Positions 25,545-34,881 of a stretch of DNA of 64,000 nucleotides are shown piece by piece; the stretch's first letter is position 1; each line of letters starts with the position of its first letter. The notes beneath the pieces were generated by a model. That model was not told where the DNA came from and searched no databases. It saw only the letters and a list, made by a program, of their open reading frames with translations. The translations under genes were made by a program, and so were the position numbers. The stretch spans positions 186,001 to 250,000 of the forward strand of contig NZ_JALGBX010000005.1 in the NCBI RefSeq assembly GCF_022808175.1, read 5' to 3'. The stretch is from Streptomyces sp. AP-93 (lineage in GTDB: Bacteria; Actinomycetota; Actinomycetes; Streptomycetales; Streptomycetaceae).

Positions 25545-26882
25545 ATGGGGCGCATGACGAGTCGTGACGGTGGGACCGGACAGGCATGGGCCGCGCTGGG
25601 CGGCCCCGAGGAGCTGGCGGTGCGGGTCGGGTACCGGGGGCCGAGCGGGCTGGAGGACGGGCCGCTGCCCGTACGGGAACTCGCGCGGGCCACGGTGGGG
25701 GTGTGCGCGCTGGCCGCCGCCGAGCTGACCGCCGTGCGGGCCGGGGGCGGTGCGCAGGACGTGGCTCCGCTGCTGGTCGACGAAGGGGCCGTGGCCACGG
25801 CGTTCGTCAGCGAGCGCCACCTGCTGGTGGACGGCCGGCCGCCCGTGACGTTCGCGCCGCTGTCGGGCTTCTGGCGGGCCGCCGACGGGTGGGTGCGTAC
25901 GCACGCCAACTACGCGCACCACGAGACCGCGTTGGTACGGGTCCTGGGTGCCGGCACCCGGGAGGGCGTGGCCGGGGCGATCGCCGGGCGCCGGGCGGTG
26001 GACGTCCAGGAGGAGGTCTACGCGGCCGGCGGCCTGGCGGTGTCCGTGATGACGGACGGGTACGGAGCGCCGCAACCCCTCGTGGAACGGACCGGCTCGG
26101 GCGTGCGGGGACGATCCCTCGGGGCGGTCGCCGAGGGCGCCGGACTGCCGATGGCGGGGGTGCGGGTGCTCGACCTGACCCGGGTCATCGCGGGGCCGGT
26201 CGCCACCCGGACCCTCGGACTGCTCGGCGCGGACGTCCTGCGGATCGACTCCGCGGGACTCCCGGAATCGGACGACGCGTACGCGGACACCGGATTCGGG
26301 AAGCGCTCCGCGCTCCTGGACCTGGGGGAGGCCGGGGACCGGGCGGTGTTCGACGGGCTGCTGGCCGGCGCGGACGTGGTGGTGACGGGCTACCGGCCGG
26401 GAGCACTGGAGCGCTACGGGCTGGGCGCGCAGGAACTGCTCGCGCGGCGGCCGGGGCTCGTGGTGGCCGAGCTGTGCGCGTGGGGGTGGCACGGACCCTG
26501 GGCGGGCCGCCGGGGCTTCGACTCGCTCGTGCAGGCGGGGTACGGGATCTCCGCGGCCTGCGGTGACGGGCACCACCCCGGGGTGCTGCCCGCGCAGGCA
26601 CTGGACCACGGGACGGGGTACCTGGCGGCCGCCGGCGTGCTACGGGCACTCGCGGACGGCGGTGGGCAGGCCCTGCGGTTCTCCCTGGCGGGGACGGCGT
26701 CGTGGCTGGTCCGCGAGGTCCCGGCGGCCGGCGCCGCCGTACCGGGGTACGCCCCGCAACCGTGGCTGCGCGAGACCGCGTCGGGATACGGGCCGCTGCG
26801 GTACGCGGCTTCGCCCCTCGGGGGCCGCGGCTGGGAGCGGGGCCCCTCCCGCTGGGGGACGGACCGGCCCGCCTGGCTCTGA
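25545..26882 (+). CDS. CaiB/BaiF (class III) CoA-transferase
   Basis: A 445-residue family III CoA-transferase homologue. The middle shows the typical GVRVLDLTRVIAGPVATRTLGLLGADVLRI entry to the Rossmann part (about 208), the GFGKRSALLDL segment (about 250), VVVTGYRPGALERYGL (about 282) and GFDSLVQAGYGI (about 325). These enzymes move CoA between an acyl-CoA and a free acid through an aspartyl anhydride. The gene stands alone: the bidirectional terminator at 26909 follows and the ion-channel gene diverges upstream. ATG 25545 has GGAGGG at 6 bp; a second in-frame ATG is at 25554. Substrate pair unknown. Confidence 0.83.
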   Translation: MGRMTSRDGGTGQAWAALGGPEELAVRVGYRGPSGLEDGPLPVRELARATVGVCALAAAELTAVRAGGGAQDVAPLLVDEGAVATAFVSERHLLVDGRPPVTFAPLSGFWRAADGWVRTHANYAHHETALVRVLGAGTREGVAGAIAGRRAVDVQEEVYAAGGLAVSVMTDGYGAPQPLVERTGSGVRGRSLGAVAEGAGLPMAGVRVLDLTRVIAGPVATRTLGLLGADVLRIDSAGLPESDDAYADTGFGKRSALLDLGEAGDRAVFDGLLAGADVVVTGYRPGALERYGLGAQELLARRPGLVVAELCAWGWHGPWAGRRGFDSLVQAGYGISAACGDGHHPGVLPAQALDHGTGYLAAAGVLRALADGGGQALRFSLAGTASWLVREVPAAGAAVPGYAPQPWLRETASGYGPLRYAASPLGGRGWERGPSRWGTDRPAWL

Positions 26883-26908
26883 GGCGCAGGCCGGGGGTGC
26901 GCGCCAGG

Positions 26909-26944
26909 GCGGGGCCCCGGCCGGGATGTCGGCCGGGGCCCCGC
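26909..26944. terminator. Bidirectional hairpin terminator
   Basis: Perfect 15-bp arms (GCGGGGCCCCGGCCG and its complement) around a 6-bp loop GGATGT, between the convergent CoA-transferase and protease genes. No T-run follows, as is common in Streptomyces. Confidence 0.7.
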
Positions 26945-26998
26945 GGGGTGGCGCCTACTGCCCCCGGGGTATGGGGGTGCGGCGAGTGCGGAGACGGA

Positions 26999-29023
26999 TC
27001 AGAAGTAGACGTTCCAGGTCACGCTGACCGAGGACGACTTGCCCGCCGCGTCGGTCACGGTCAGGGTGCTGCCGCCGAAGCCCCAGGTGGTGGGGGAGCC
27101 GGTGATGACACCCGTGGTGGCGTTGATGCTCAGGCCGGCCGGCAGGCCCGTGGCCTTGAAGGCGTAGGGCTTGGTGCCGCCGGTGGCCTGGAGGGAGAGG
27201 GAGACCGGCTTGCCGATGTAGACGGTCTGGTTGCCCGGGTTCGTCAGCACCGGGCTGGTGCCCGTGACGGTGCTGACGGTCCAGGAGAACGTCGCGGAGG
27301 CGGCCTTGCCCGCGTTGTCCGTGGCGGTGACGGTCACGTTGGAGGTGCCGGCCGTGGTGGCGGTGCCCGTGATGGCGCCCGTCGCGGAGCCGATGCTCAG
27401 GCCGGCGGGCAGGCCCGTAGCCGACCAGGAGTAGGGCGCGGTGCCACCGGTGGCCTTGACCGTCAGGTCGGCCGCGGCGCCGACGGCGGAGCTCTGGCTG
27501 CCGGGGTTGGTCACGGACAGGGCCGTACCCGCGGTCGTGATCGACCACGAGAAGGAGGTGGAGCCGGACTTTCCGGCGTTGTCGGTGGCGGTGACGGTCA
27601 CGTGGGAGGTTCCGGCCGTGGTGGGGGTGCCCGTGATGGTGCCGGTCGCGGAGTCGATGGCCAGCCCGGCCGGCAGGCCCGTCACCGACCAGGCGTAGGG
27701 GGCCGTGCCGCCCTCGGCGCTGTTGCGCAGCTCGGGTATCCGGGCGCCGATGACGCCGTTCTGGGCCGAGACCGCGGCGACGGTGACGTTGCCGGGCTGC
27801 GGGGTGGTGACGACCAGCGTCAGCTTGAACCTGGTCAGGGCCTCGACGACGGGCTGGAAGATGGTGTACTTCTCACCGCTGCCCGAAGTGCAGGTGGCAC
27901 TGCCGCCGCCGGAGTGCAGGCCGACGCCCTTGCCGCCGGTCGCGGTGACGTACGCGCCGCCCGAATCCCCGCCCGCTGAGCAGGCGTTGGAGTACGACAA
28001 GCCGTCGATGACCACGTTGCCGTAGTCCACGCTCTGGTTGACCTTGGTGACCTCGCCGCACCGCATGCCCGTGGTCTGCCCGGAGCGGCAGACCGCGGTG
28101 CCGACCACGGCGTCGGCGGAGCCGGTCACGGCGATGGCGGTGTGGGTCGAGTCGCCAGCGACGTAGGGGGAGAGGTTCCACCCCGACTGGTCCACGTCGA
28201 CGACGCCCATGTCGCCTTCCCGGGCGTTGACGCTGCTCTGCCCGTCCTTGTTGGACGTACCCACGCGGGTGCCGTCCTTGCCGTAGGCGGGCTGGTTGAC
28301 GTCGTTGGTGCAGTGACCGGCCGTCAGGAAGGTCTTGGCGCCCCCGGTGACCCGGGTGGCGGCGAAGCCGATGGAGCACGGGCTCTCGCTGCCCGGCACC
28401 CACTTCTCGCCACCGGTCACATCGGCCTGCTGCCGCGGGCCGTCGGAGGTCTCCGTGACGTGGACGATGCCGCCGAGGGCGGCGAGGCGGGCCACGAAGG
28501 CGTCCGTGGAGGCGTTGCGCGCCGTCCGGTCCACCGTGACGTCGATCCGGTTGTTGCGGACGTCGGGACCCCACGACACCACACCCGCGATCCCGGATCC
28601 GATGTCGCGGGTCACGGTCCGGGCGGTGGCGGCCAGCTCGGCCCGGCTGTAGCGGGCCTGCCGGGCGACGGCGCCCGCGTCCCGCACCAGCGCCGCGTCC
28701 GCCGCGTCGGAGACGGCCGCGTTCAGCCGGCCCGTGGAGGAGTCGAACCACATGCCCGCCACCCGGTCGCCGACCCGGCCCCGGATGAGGGTGGCCGCCT
28801 TGCCGGCCGCCGCTTCGTCGGCGATCCGGTCGCGGACCTCTCCGGCGGAGAGGTGGAGATCGCGCTGCATGGCCTCCAGGACCTGCGGGGACACGGACGG
28901 TCCGGGCTGCGCGGCCGCGGTGGCGTGGGCGGGCAGGGCGGCCAGGCCGCCGAGCGCGACGACGGCCGTCACGGAGGCGGCCGTAACGGAGGCCCACTTG
29001 GACCTGTTTGGCAGATTTCGCAC
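26999..29023 (-). CDS. Secreted S1 (alpha-lytic/streptogrisin-like) serine protease with Ig-like repeats
   Basis: A 674-residue exported protease. Signal peptide about 1-37 (ending PAHATAAA), a pro-region like that of alpha-lytic protease (about 50-185), then the trypsin-fold domain with His in LTAGHC (about 232), Asp in GDMGVVDVD (about 270) and Ser in GGDSGGAY (about 352). It ends with three Ig-like putative-binding repeats of about 85 residues, each containing the GGTAPY(A/S)W and GLPAGL motifs, which probably bind an insoluble polymer or cell wall. GTG 29023 follows GAAGGGA at 6 bp. The LuxR regulator gene is divergent, 606 bp away. A substrate cannot be named. Confidence 0.88.
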   Translation of the reverse strand: MRNLPNRSKWASVTAASVTAVVALGGLAALPAHATAAAQPGPSVSPQVLEAMQRDLHLSAGEVRDRIADEAAAGKAATLIRGRVGDRVAGMWFDSSTGRLNAAVSDAADAALVRDAGAVARQARYSRAELAATARTVTRDIGSGIAGVVSWGPDVRNNRIDVTVDRTARNASTDAFVARLAALGGIVHVTETSDGPRQQADVTGGEKWVPGSESPCSIGFAATRVTGGAKTFLTAGHCTNDVNQPAYGKDGTRVGTSNKDGQSSVNAREGDMGVVDVDQSGWNLSPYVAGDSTHTAIAVTGSADAVVGTAVCRSGQTTGMRCGEVTKVNQSVDYGNVVIDGLSYSNACSAGGDSGGAYVTATGGKGVGLHSGGGSATCTSGSGEKYTIFQPVVEALTRFKLTLVVTTPQPGNVTVAAVSAQNGVIGARIPELRNSAEGGTAPYAWSVTGLPAGLAIDSATGTITGTPTTAGTSHVTVTATDNAGKSGSTSFSWSITTAGTALSVTNPGSQSSAVGAAADLTVKATGGTAPYSWSATGLPAGLSIGSATGAITGTATTAGTSNVTVTATDNAGKAASATFSWTVSTVTGTSPVLTNPGNQTVYIGKPVSLSLQATGGTKPYAFKATGLPAGLSINATTGVITGSPTTWGFGGSTLTVTDAAGKSSSVSVTWNVYF

Positions 29024-29629
29024 GGAAATCCCTTCATGGGGGGCGGACCGGAGGGGTGGACCGGTACGGATGCACGTCCCGTGGGGGAGCACAGGACCCT
29101 TCACCTCCCCGGAGCCCGCATGTCGCAGAGCCGCGTCTGCGCACTCCGGGGTGGCCAACAGAGTGATCCCGGGCCGGTGCCGGGAGCATCGGAGGAATCC
29201 CTTGCTGCCGACCGCGGGGACCACATGGGCCACCCGCCCCAACCGGCATCGCCACGGCCCGCGTTGTCCCCCTGGGTCGACAGGCTGCCGCCCGCGGCGC
29301 TCACGCTGTCCACGCGCGCGGCGCTCGCGCTGTCCACGCGCGCGGCGCGGGCGGCGGCCCGGCCCGGCGCGCGTATGGCGAGCCGGGCCGGACGCCCCGG
29401 GCCCGCCCGGTGCGCGGTACGGCGAGCCGTCCGGACCACGCCCCCGCCCCTCCCGTGGAGGGCCGTGGTGCCCCGGGTCTGCCACCCCGCACCCGGAGCG
29501 CGGACGGCCCGCCGTCGCACCACCATCGCCGGGAGCGGCGCCCCTTGGCATCAGGGGAAACCCTTGATCCCCGGGCCCGGCGGCGCCCGGCGTTGTCACG
29601 GGAACCGAGGCCGCCTACGGTGCCTCCTC
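29024..29629. other. 606-bp divergent intergenic region with a tandem duplication
   Basis: Holds the promoters of the protease (minus) and LuxR (plus) genes. Near 29303-29345 a segment of about 24 bp containing GCTGTCCACGCGCGCGGCGC is duplicated in tandem. No gene-like frame is convincing; frames open through it for long distances without codon bias. Confidence 0.4.
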
Positions 29630-32503
29630 GTGACGCCAGACACTGACTTGGAGCTACCCGCGACGGCCGCAGGGGCCCGGCGCGCGGTCTCCGGCGCGGC
29701 CGCCCACGTGGCCGGGGTGCTGGAGCGCGACGGGCGGGTGGCGCTCGCCGGCCCCTGGGGCGCGGGCAAGACCACCGTCCTGGAGGACGTGCTGCGCACT
29801 CTGCCCACCGGCCCCGGCCCCGGCCCCGGCTCCGCACGGACGGTGCTGCGCGTCACGACGGTGGAAGAGGACCAGGGCCACGTCTTCGGCGCGCTCGCCC
29901 AGATGCTGTCCCACTGCGGCGCTGCCCAGCTCGCGGTGCTCTCCGGCAGGCAGAACGAGGTGGTCGACCGGATCCTGCACCGCGGCGCCGACGAACCGCT
30001 CGCCGCCTGCGAGCAGTTGCCCGCCCGCCTCGCGGTGACCGCGCTGCTCGCCCCGGGCCGCTGGATCCTGGCCGTGGACGGGGCCCAATGGCTCGACCCG
30101 GCCAGCGCCGACGTCCTCGGATACGCCCTGCGCACCCTCGCCGCACCCGGGCTCACCGCGATCGTCACCGAACGCGTCCACGGCCGGGCGCAGGCCGCCG
30201 CCCGGCTGCTCGGCGGGCATCCCGTCCAGGTCGACGTGGACCCGCTCGACGCCGAGGAGACGGCCGCCCTGCTCGACGCGCACGGCCTGCCCACCCGCTG
30301 GGCGGGCCCCCTGCAGAGCCACTGCGGCGGCCACCCCCTGCTGACCTCCGTGTCCTGTACGGCACTTGCGCGGCTGCCCGCGTCCCAGCGGCACCGGCCC
30401 GTCATGGCCGGGCAGACGGTCGACGCGGCCGGGGCCTGGCTGCGGGCCACGCTCGGCGAAGGCGCCCGGCACACCCTGATGCTCGCCGCCCTGACGAGCC
30501 GGCCCTCGCTGCCGCTGCTCCTGAGGGCGGGCCGCGCGGACGCCGAGGAACACCTGGCCCAGGCCCGGGCCGCCGGGGTGCTGAGCGTGGACCCGGCGAG
30601 CGCCGTCCACTTCACGGCGGCGGCCCTGGCCCGGGCCGCCGCCCGCTCCGGGGCCAGGCCCCTGCGGGCGGCCGCCCACCTGACGCTCGCGCGGGCCGTC
30701 GGAGACCCCGTGCACGAGGTGCGCCACCGGGCCCTGGCCGCCGACCTGCCCGATCAGGGACTGGCCGAGGACACCGAGACCGCCGCGGCCACCGCCCGCG
30801 AGGCGGGCGAACGGGCCCTGGCCGCCGAGCTGTTCCTCCTCGCCGCCGAGATCACCCCGCCGGCCCGGTCCGCGATGCGCATCCGCAGGCTCTCGTACGC
30901 CGCCCAGGAGGCGGCCTGCGCCGGCTCCGTCGACATCGCCCGGCAGGCGGCCGACGCCCTGACCGCCAGCAGGGCCGAGCCCACCGACCAGGTCACCGCC
31001 CTGCTCGCGGTCGTCGACGCCCACGGCCAGGCCCTCTCCGATCTGGAGCCGCTGCTCGCGCGCTGCCGGGAACTGGCGGCGGGCCACCCCGGCCTCCTCG
31101 CCGCCGTCGAGCTCCGCGCGGCCATCGCCGCCAACGTCGCGCACTCGGCCCCCGAGCGGGCCCTGCGCGCGGCCGGCCGGGCCGCCGAACTCGCCGCCGC
31201 CGACGGCCACCGCCCCCTGCAGGCGGCCGCCCTGACCATGCGCGCCCGCATGGAACGCGTCCTCGGCACCGCCGACGCGCCGAACACCCTCGCCGAGGCC
31301 CTCGGCCTGGGGGTCCCGGCCCAGCACTCCGGCATCCGCAACAGCGCCCAGTACCTCGCCGCCCGGCACGCCGTCTTCGACGACCGGCTGGCCGAGGCGC
31401 GCGAGCGGCTCGTGGACCTGCTCGCGCTCGCCGAGCACGAGGGCGACGCCGAGGACCTGGTCGACATCTGGCGCAGCCTCGCCGAGGTCGACACGCGCCT
31501 CGGCGCGTGCGCCCCGGCGCTCGCCTGGGCCGATCAGGCCGTACGGCTGTCCACCGGGGCGGGGCTGTCCATGGGCCCCGCCTGGTACACCGCGGCGCTC
31601 ACGCAGAGCGCCGCCGGATCCTTCACGGCCGCCCTGCGCACCGCGTCCTGCGGGGCCCGCGCCTCACAGGAGGAGAGCGACGGGCTGTACGTGTCGCGCA
31701 ACCTCTGGGTCATGGGCGCGGTCCAGCTGCACACCGGTGACGTGGCCGGCGCCGTGGCCTCGCTCACGGCCGTCGCCGAGGCCGAGCGGCACGTCCCTCG
31801 CGCCGACCCCGGCATGTTCCGCTGGCAGCCGGACGCCGTGGAGGCCTTCACCTGCGCGGGCCGCCTCGACCTGGCCCGCGAACTGCTGGAGCGCGCACGG
31901 CCCGCCCCGGGCCCGGCCGGGGCCGGTTCGGGACCGGGCGCGGCGCTGGACCGCGCACACGGGATCCTGCTGGCCCGCGGCGGCGCCGCGGAGGAGGCGA
32001 GCGGCCTGCTCCACCGCACGGCGTACGCCTTCGAACGGCTGGGGCTGCCCCTGGAGCAGGCCCGTACGCTCCTCGCCCTGGGCCGGGTCGAAAGGGCCCG
32101 CAGGCGCCAGGCGGCCGCCCGCGCGGCGTGGGAGGCGGCCCGTGCCGTCTTCGACGACACCGGCGCCCGCCCCTGGCAGGAGCTCACCCGGGAGCTGCTC
32201 GACCGGGCGGGCGGATCGGCTCCGGCCACCGGTCAGGCCACCGGCTCGGCCACTGGACCGGCCCCGGGCGCGAGCAGGCTGACCGAGTCCGAGTCGCGCC
32301 TGGCGGACCTCATCTGCCAGGGCGCCACCAACCAGGAGGCCGCCCAGCACATGTTCATCTCGGTCAAGACCGTCGAGGGCATGCTGAGCCGCGTCTACCG
32401 CAAGCTCGGCGTCCGCTCGCGCACCCAGCTCGCCGCGGCCCGCGCCGCCGCGGCCCGCGCCGCCGCGGCCCCGGCCCGGGACGCACGGACGCCCCCCGAG
32501 TGA
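29630..32503 (+). CDS. LuxR-family regulator with AAA-type ATPase domain (LAL type)
   Basis: A 957-residue large ATP-binding LuxR regulator. Walker A is GPWGAGKTT (about 41) and Walker B is WILAVDGAQWLD (about 141). Residues 350-850 are Ala/Leu/Arg-rich helical TPR-like repeats. The C-terminal HTH is LTESESRLADLICQGATNQE...KTVEGMLSRVYRKLGV (about 884-940). Regulators of this type activate transcription when an effector and ATP bind. GTG 29630 is chosen because recognisable similarity starts there, but its ribosome binding site is weak. The divergent protease gene is the obvious candidate target. A strong hairpin overlaps its stop codon. Confidence 0.85.
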   Translation: MTPDTDLELPATAAGARRAVSGAAAHVAGVLERDGRVALAGPWGAGKTTVLEDVLRTLPTGPGPGPGSARTVLRVTTVEEDQGHVFGALAQMLSHCGAAQLAVLSGRQNEVVDRILHRGADEPLAACEQLPARLAVTALLAPGRWILAVDGAQWLDPASADVLGYALRTLAAPGLTAIVTERVHGRAQAAARLLGGHPVQVDVDPLDAEETAALLDAHGLPTRWAGPLQSHCGGHPLLTSVSCTALARLPASQRHRPVMAGQTVDAAGAWLRATLGEGARHTLMLAALTSRPSLPLLLRAGRADAEEHLAQARAAGVLSVDPASAVHFTAAALARAAARSGARPLRAAAHLTLARAVGDPVHEVRHRALAADLPDQGLAEDTETAAATAREAGERALAAELFLLAAEITPPARSAMRIRRLSYAAQEAACAGSVDIARQAADALTASRAEPTDQVTALLAVVDAHGQALSDLEPLLARCRELAAGHPGLLAAVELRAAIAANVAHSAPERALRAAGRAAELAAADGHRPLQAAALTMRARMERVLGTADAPNTLAEALGLGVPAQHSGIRNSAQYLAARHAVFDDRLAEARERLVDLLALAEHEGDAEDLVDIWRSLAEVDTRLGACAPALAWADQAVRLSTGAGLSMGPAWYTAALTQSAAGSFTAALRTASCGARASQEESDGLYVSRNLWVMGAVQLHTGDVAGAVASLTAVAEAERHVPRADPGMFRWQPDAVEAFTCAGRLDLARELLERARPAPGPAGAGSGPGAALDRAHGILLARGGAAEEASGLLHRTAYAFERLGLPLEQARTLLALGRVERARRRQAAARAAWEAARAVFDDTGARPWQELTRELLDRAGGSAPATGQATGSATGPAPGASRLTESESRLADLICQGATNQEAAQHMFISVKTVEGMLSRVYRKLGVRSRTQLAAARAAAARAAAAPARDARTPPE

Positions 32504-32527
32504 CCTGGGGTCACTCGGGGGGCGTCC
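32487..32527. terminator. Strong bidirectional hairpin
   Basis: Perfect 19-bp arms (GGACGCCCCCCGAGTGACC and complement) with a 3-bp TGG loop. It spans the LuxR stop codon and lies 37 bp beyond the convergent GAPDH stop, so it should end both transcripts. Confidence 0.85.
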
Positions 32528-32564
32528 GGTACATCCGGTCCTGCGGGGACGGGGTCCTGGGGGA

Positions 32565-34010
32565 TCAGACCGCCGGCGCCGGGTAGGTCGGGTACTCGAC
32601 CCCGGAGACGTACTGGACGACCCGGACGACCTGGCAGGAGTAGCCGAACTCGTTGTCGTACCAGAGGTAGAGGATCGCGTTGTCCCCGTCGACCTTGGTC
32701 GCGCCCGCGTCGACGATCGAGGCGTGACGCGAGCCGATGAAGTCGCTGGAGACCGCGTCGGGCGCCGTGGTGAAGTCGATCTGGCGCTTCAGCGGAGAGG
32801 TCAGCGACACGTCGCGGAGGTAGTCGAGCACCTCTTCGCGGGTGGTCTCGCGGCCGAGGCGCAGGCTGAGGATCGCGATCGAGACGTCCGGGACGGGGAC
32901 GCGGATCGAGCTGCCGCTGATCGGGGCCTTGAGGTCGGGCAGCGCCTTGGCGACGGCCGAAGCGGCGCCCGTCTCCGTCATGACCATGTTGAGCGGCGCG
33001 GAGCGGCCGCGGCGGTCGGCGCTGTGGTAGTTGTCCAGCAGGTTCTGGTCGTTGGTGAACGAGTGGACGGTCTCCACGTGGCCGCGCAGAACGCCGTACT
33101 CGTCCGCCATCGCCTTCAGCGGCGGGACGATCGCGTTGGTGGTGCAGGAGGCGCAGGACAGGATCTGCTCGTCCGGCTTGATCGTGTCGTGGTTGACCCC
33201 GTGCACGATGTTCGGGACGTCGCCCTTGCCCGGAGCCGTCAGGACGACCTTGTCGATACCGGGGCGCAGGTGCTTGGACAGGCCCTCGCGGTCGCGCCAC
33301 TTTCCGGTGTTGTCGATCAGGATGGCGTCCTTGATGCCGTACGCCGTGTAGTCGACCTCGGACGGGTCGTTGGCGTAGATCACCTTGATCTCGTTGCCGT
33401 TGGCGATGATCGTGCTGGTCGCCTCGTCCACGGTGATCGTGCCCTGGAACTGGCCGTGGATCGAGTCGCGGCGCAGCAGCGAGGCGCGCTTGACGAGGTC
33501 CGCCTCACCGCCGCCGCGGACGACGATGGCACGCAGGCGCAGGCCGTTGCCGGAACCGGTCTTCTCGATGAGCAGCCGGGCGACGAGGCGGCCGATGCGG
33601 CCGAAGCCGTAGAGGACCACGTCGCGGCCCTCGCCGCGCTCGATCTTGTCGGCACCCGTGGCGCCGGAAACGGCGCCGGCGGTGAACTCCTCCACCGACA
33701 GACCGCGGTCGTCCGCCGCGTACGCCGCGGCGAGCATGCCGAGGTCGATCTGCGAGGGACCGAGGTCGAGGGTGGTGAGCGCCTGGAGGAAGGGGAGGGT
33801 CTCGGTGACCGAGAGCTCCTCACCGTCGATCTGGCGCGCGAAACGGTGGGTCTTGAGAATGCTCACCACGGACTTGTTCACCAAGGAGCGGCTGTGCAGG
33901 AGGATCGTGACGTCCCGCTCCCGGTGCAGCTTGCCGATGATCGGGATCATCGACTCCGCGATCTTCTCGCGGTTCTTCCAGTTGGTGAACGAGTCGTCAT
34001 TGACAGTCAC
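32565..34010 (-). CDS. gap: Glyceraldehyde-3-phosphate dehydrogenase, long form
   Basis: A 481-residue GAPDH. Residues about 130-481 are the usual enzyme: NAD site VVLYGFGRIGRL (about 130) and catalytic Cys in SCASCTTNAI (about 285), where the second Cys of the common CTTNC is Ala, then the KAVG-equivalent region and YDNEFGYS near the end. The first 125 residues are an extra N-terminal domain of unknown role, found in a distinct long-GAPDH group. The reaction is oxidative phosphorylation of glyceraldehyde-3-phosphate or its reverse. GTG 34010. No other glycolytic gene is adjacent, so this is probably a secondary isoenzyme. Confidence 0.88.
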   Translation of the reverse strand: MTVNDDSFTNWKNREKIAESMIPIIGKLHRERDVTILLHSRSLVNKSVVSILKTHRFARQIDGEELSVTETLPFLQALTTLDLGPSQIDLGMLAAAYAADDRGLSVEEFTAGAVSGATGADKIERGEGRDVVLYGFGRIGRLVARLLIEKTGSGNGLRLRAIVVRGGGEADLVKRASLLRRDSIHGQFQGTITVDEATSTIIANGNEIKVIYANDPSEVDYTAYGIKDAILIDNTGKWRDREGLSKHLRPGIDKVVLTAPGKGDVPNIVHGVNHDTIKPDEQILSCASCTTNAIVPPLKAMADEYGVLRGHVETVHSFTNDQNLLDNYHSADRRGRSAPLNMVMTETGAASAVAKALPDLKAPISGSSIRVPVPDVSIAILSLRLGRETTREEVLDYLRDVSLTSPLKRQIDFTTAPDAVSSDFIGSRHASIVDAGATKVDGDNAILYLWYDNEFGYSCQVVRVVQYVSGVEYPTYPAPAV

Positions 34011-34091
34011 AGAATTATCTTTCGAGCTAGGCGGCGCTCATATGCTAACCCGCGCGCGGATCGCTCCTTCAGGCACCCCCTGGGCAGGCGG

Positions 34092-34814
34092 TCAGCCCTC
34101 CGCGCGCTGGGTGACGGGAGCGGTGCTCTCGTCACCGAGGAACTCGTACCAGCGGCGCTGGAGGCACAGGTAGCGGGTGTCCGCCTCGGCGAGCGCGAGG
34201 AAGGAATCGACCGTGTCGGCCAGCCGCTCGCGCAGGCCCGGATCGGTCAGCTCGCCGTCCTCGCCGAAGGCCGAGTGCGCCATGGCGAGGCTGAACATGT
34301 CGGGGTACACCCGGGCCCCGAGGTGTTCGAGCGGGACCCGCAGAGCCCAGAGCCCGCGGTTCCCGCCGATCATCGACGGGGACGCGGACACCAGCAGCGT
34401 CTGCTTGTCCTTGAAGGGCTGCGGCCGGAACCGGGACACCCAGTCGACGGCGTTCTTCAGGACGCCGGGCACGGAGGCGTTGTACTCGGGCGAGGCGATC
34501 ACCAGGGCCTGCGCGGCCAGCAGCCGCTCGCGCAGGGCGGCCGACCCCGCGGGCTGGCCGTCGGCCTGCTCGGCGTCGCCGTCGTAGGTGGGCATCACGA
34601 AGTCCCCGATGCGGGCGAGGTCCGCGACGGCGCCCGACCGCTCGACCTGACCGGCGACGAGCGCGGCCAGCCGGGCGTTCACGGAGCCCTCGCGGGAGGA
34701 CCCCGCGAGGACGAGGACCCGTAGCGCGTCGGATCCGGTGGTGACGTTCAGGGGATCCGGGGCGGCCGGATCCGTCGGGAACTTCGGGCTCTGGGGCTGG
34801 TTCGCATCGGTCAC
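34092..34814 (-). CDS. NAD(P)H-dependent FMN reductase
   Basis: A 240-residue flavodoxin-fold reductase. LVLAGSSREGSVNARLA (about 35-51) is the FMN phosphate-binding loop, and SPEYNASVPGVLKNAVDW (about 104-121) is the signature of NADPH-dependent FMN or azo reductases. The first 30 residues are a Pro/Asp-rich extension without predicted structure. GTG 34814 is used; no strong ribosome binding site is visible, so a later start is possible. It lies between the GAPDH gene and the PHB degradation genes on the same strand, with 67-81 bp gaps. Electron acceptor unknown. Confidence 0.83.
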   Translation of the reverse strand: MTDANQPQSPKFPTDPAAPDPLNVTTGSDALRVLVLAGSSREGSVNARLAALVAGQVERSGAVADLARIGDFVMPTYDGDAEQADGQPAGSAALRERLLAAQALVIASPEYNASVPGVLKNAVDWVSRFRPQPFKDKQTLLVSASPSMIGGNRGLWALRVPLEHLGARVYPDMFSLAMAHSAFGEDGELTDPGLRERLADTVDSFLALAEADTRYLCLQRRWYEFLGDESTAPVTQRAEG

Positions 34815-34881
34815 GTGCGGGACCGTACGGGACCCGCCGGTGCTCCCCCGGCGCGGCGCACGGGCTGTCACCCGGACGGGG

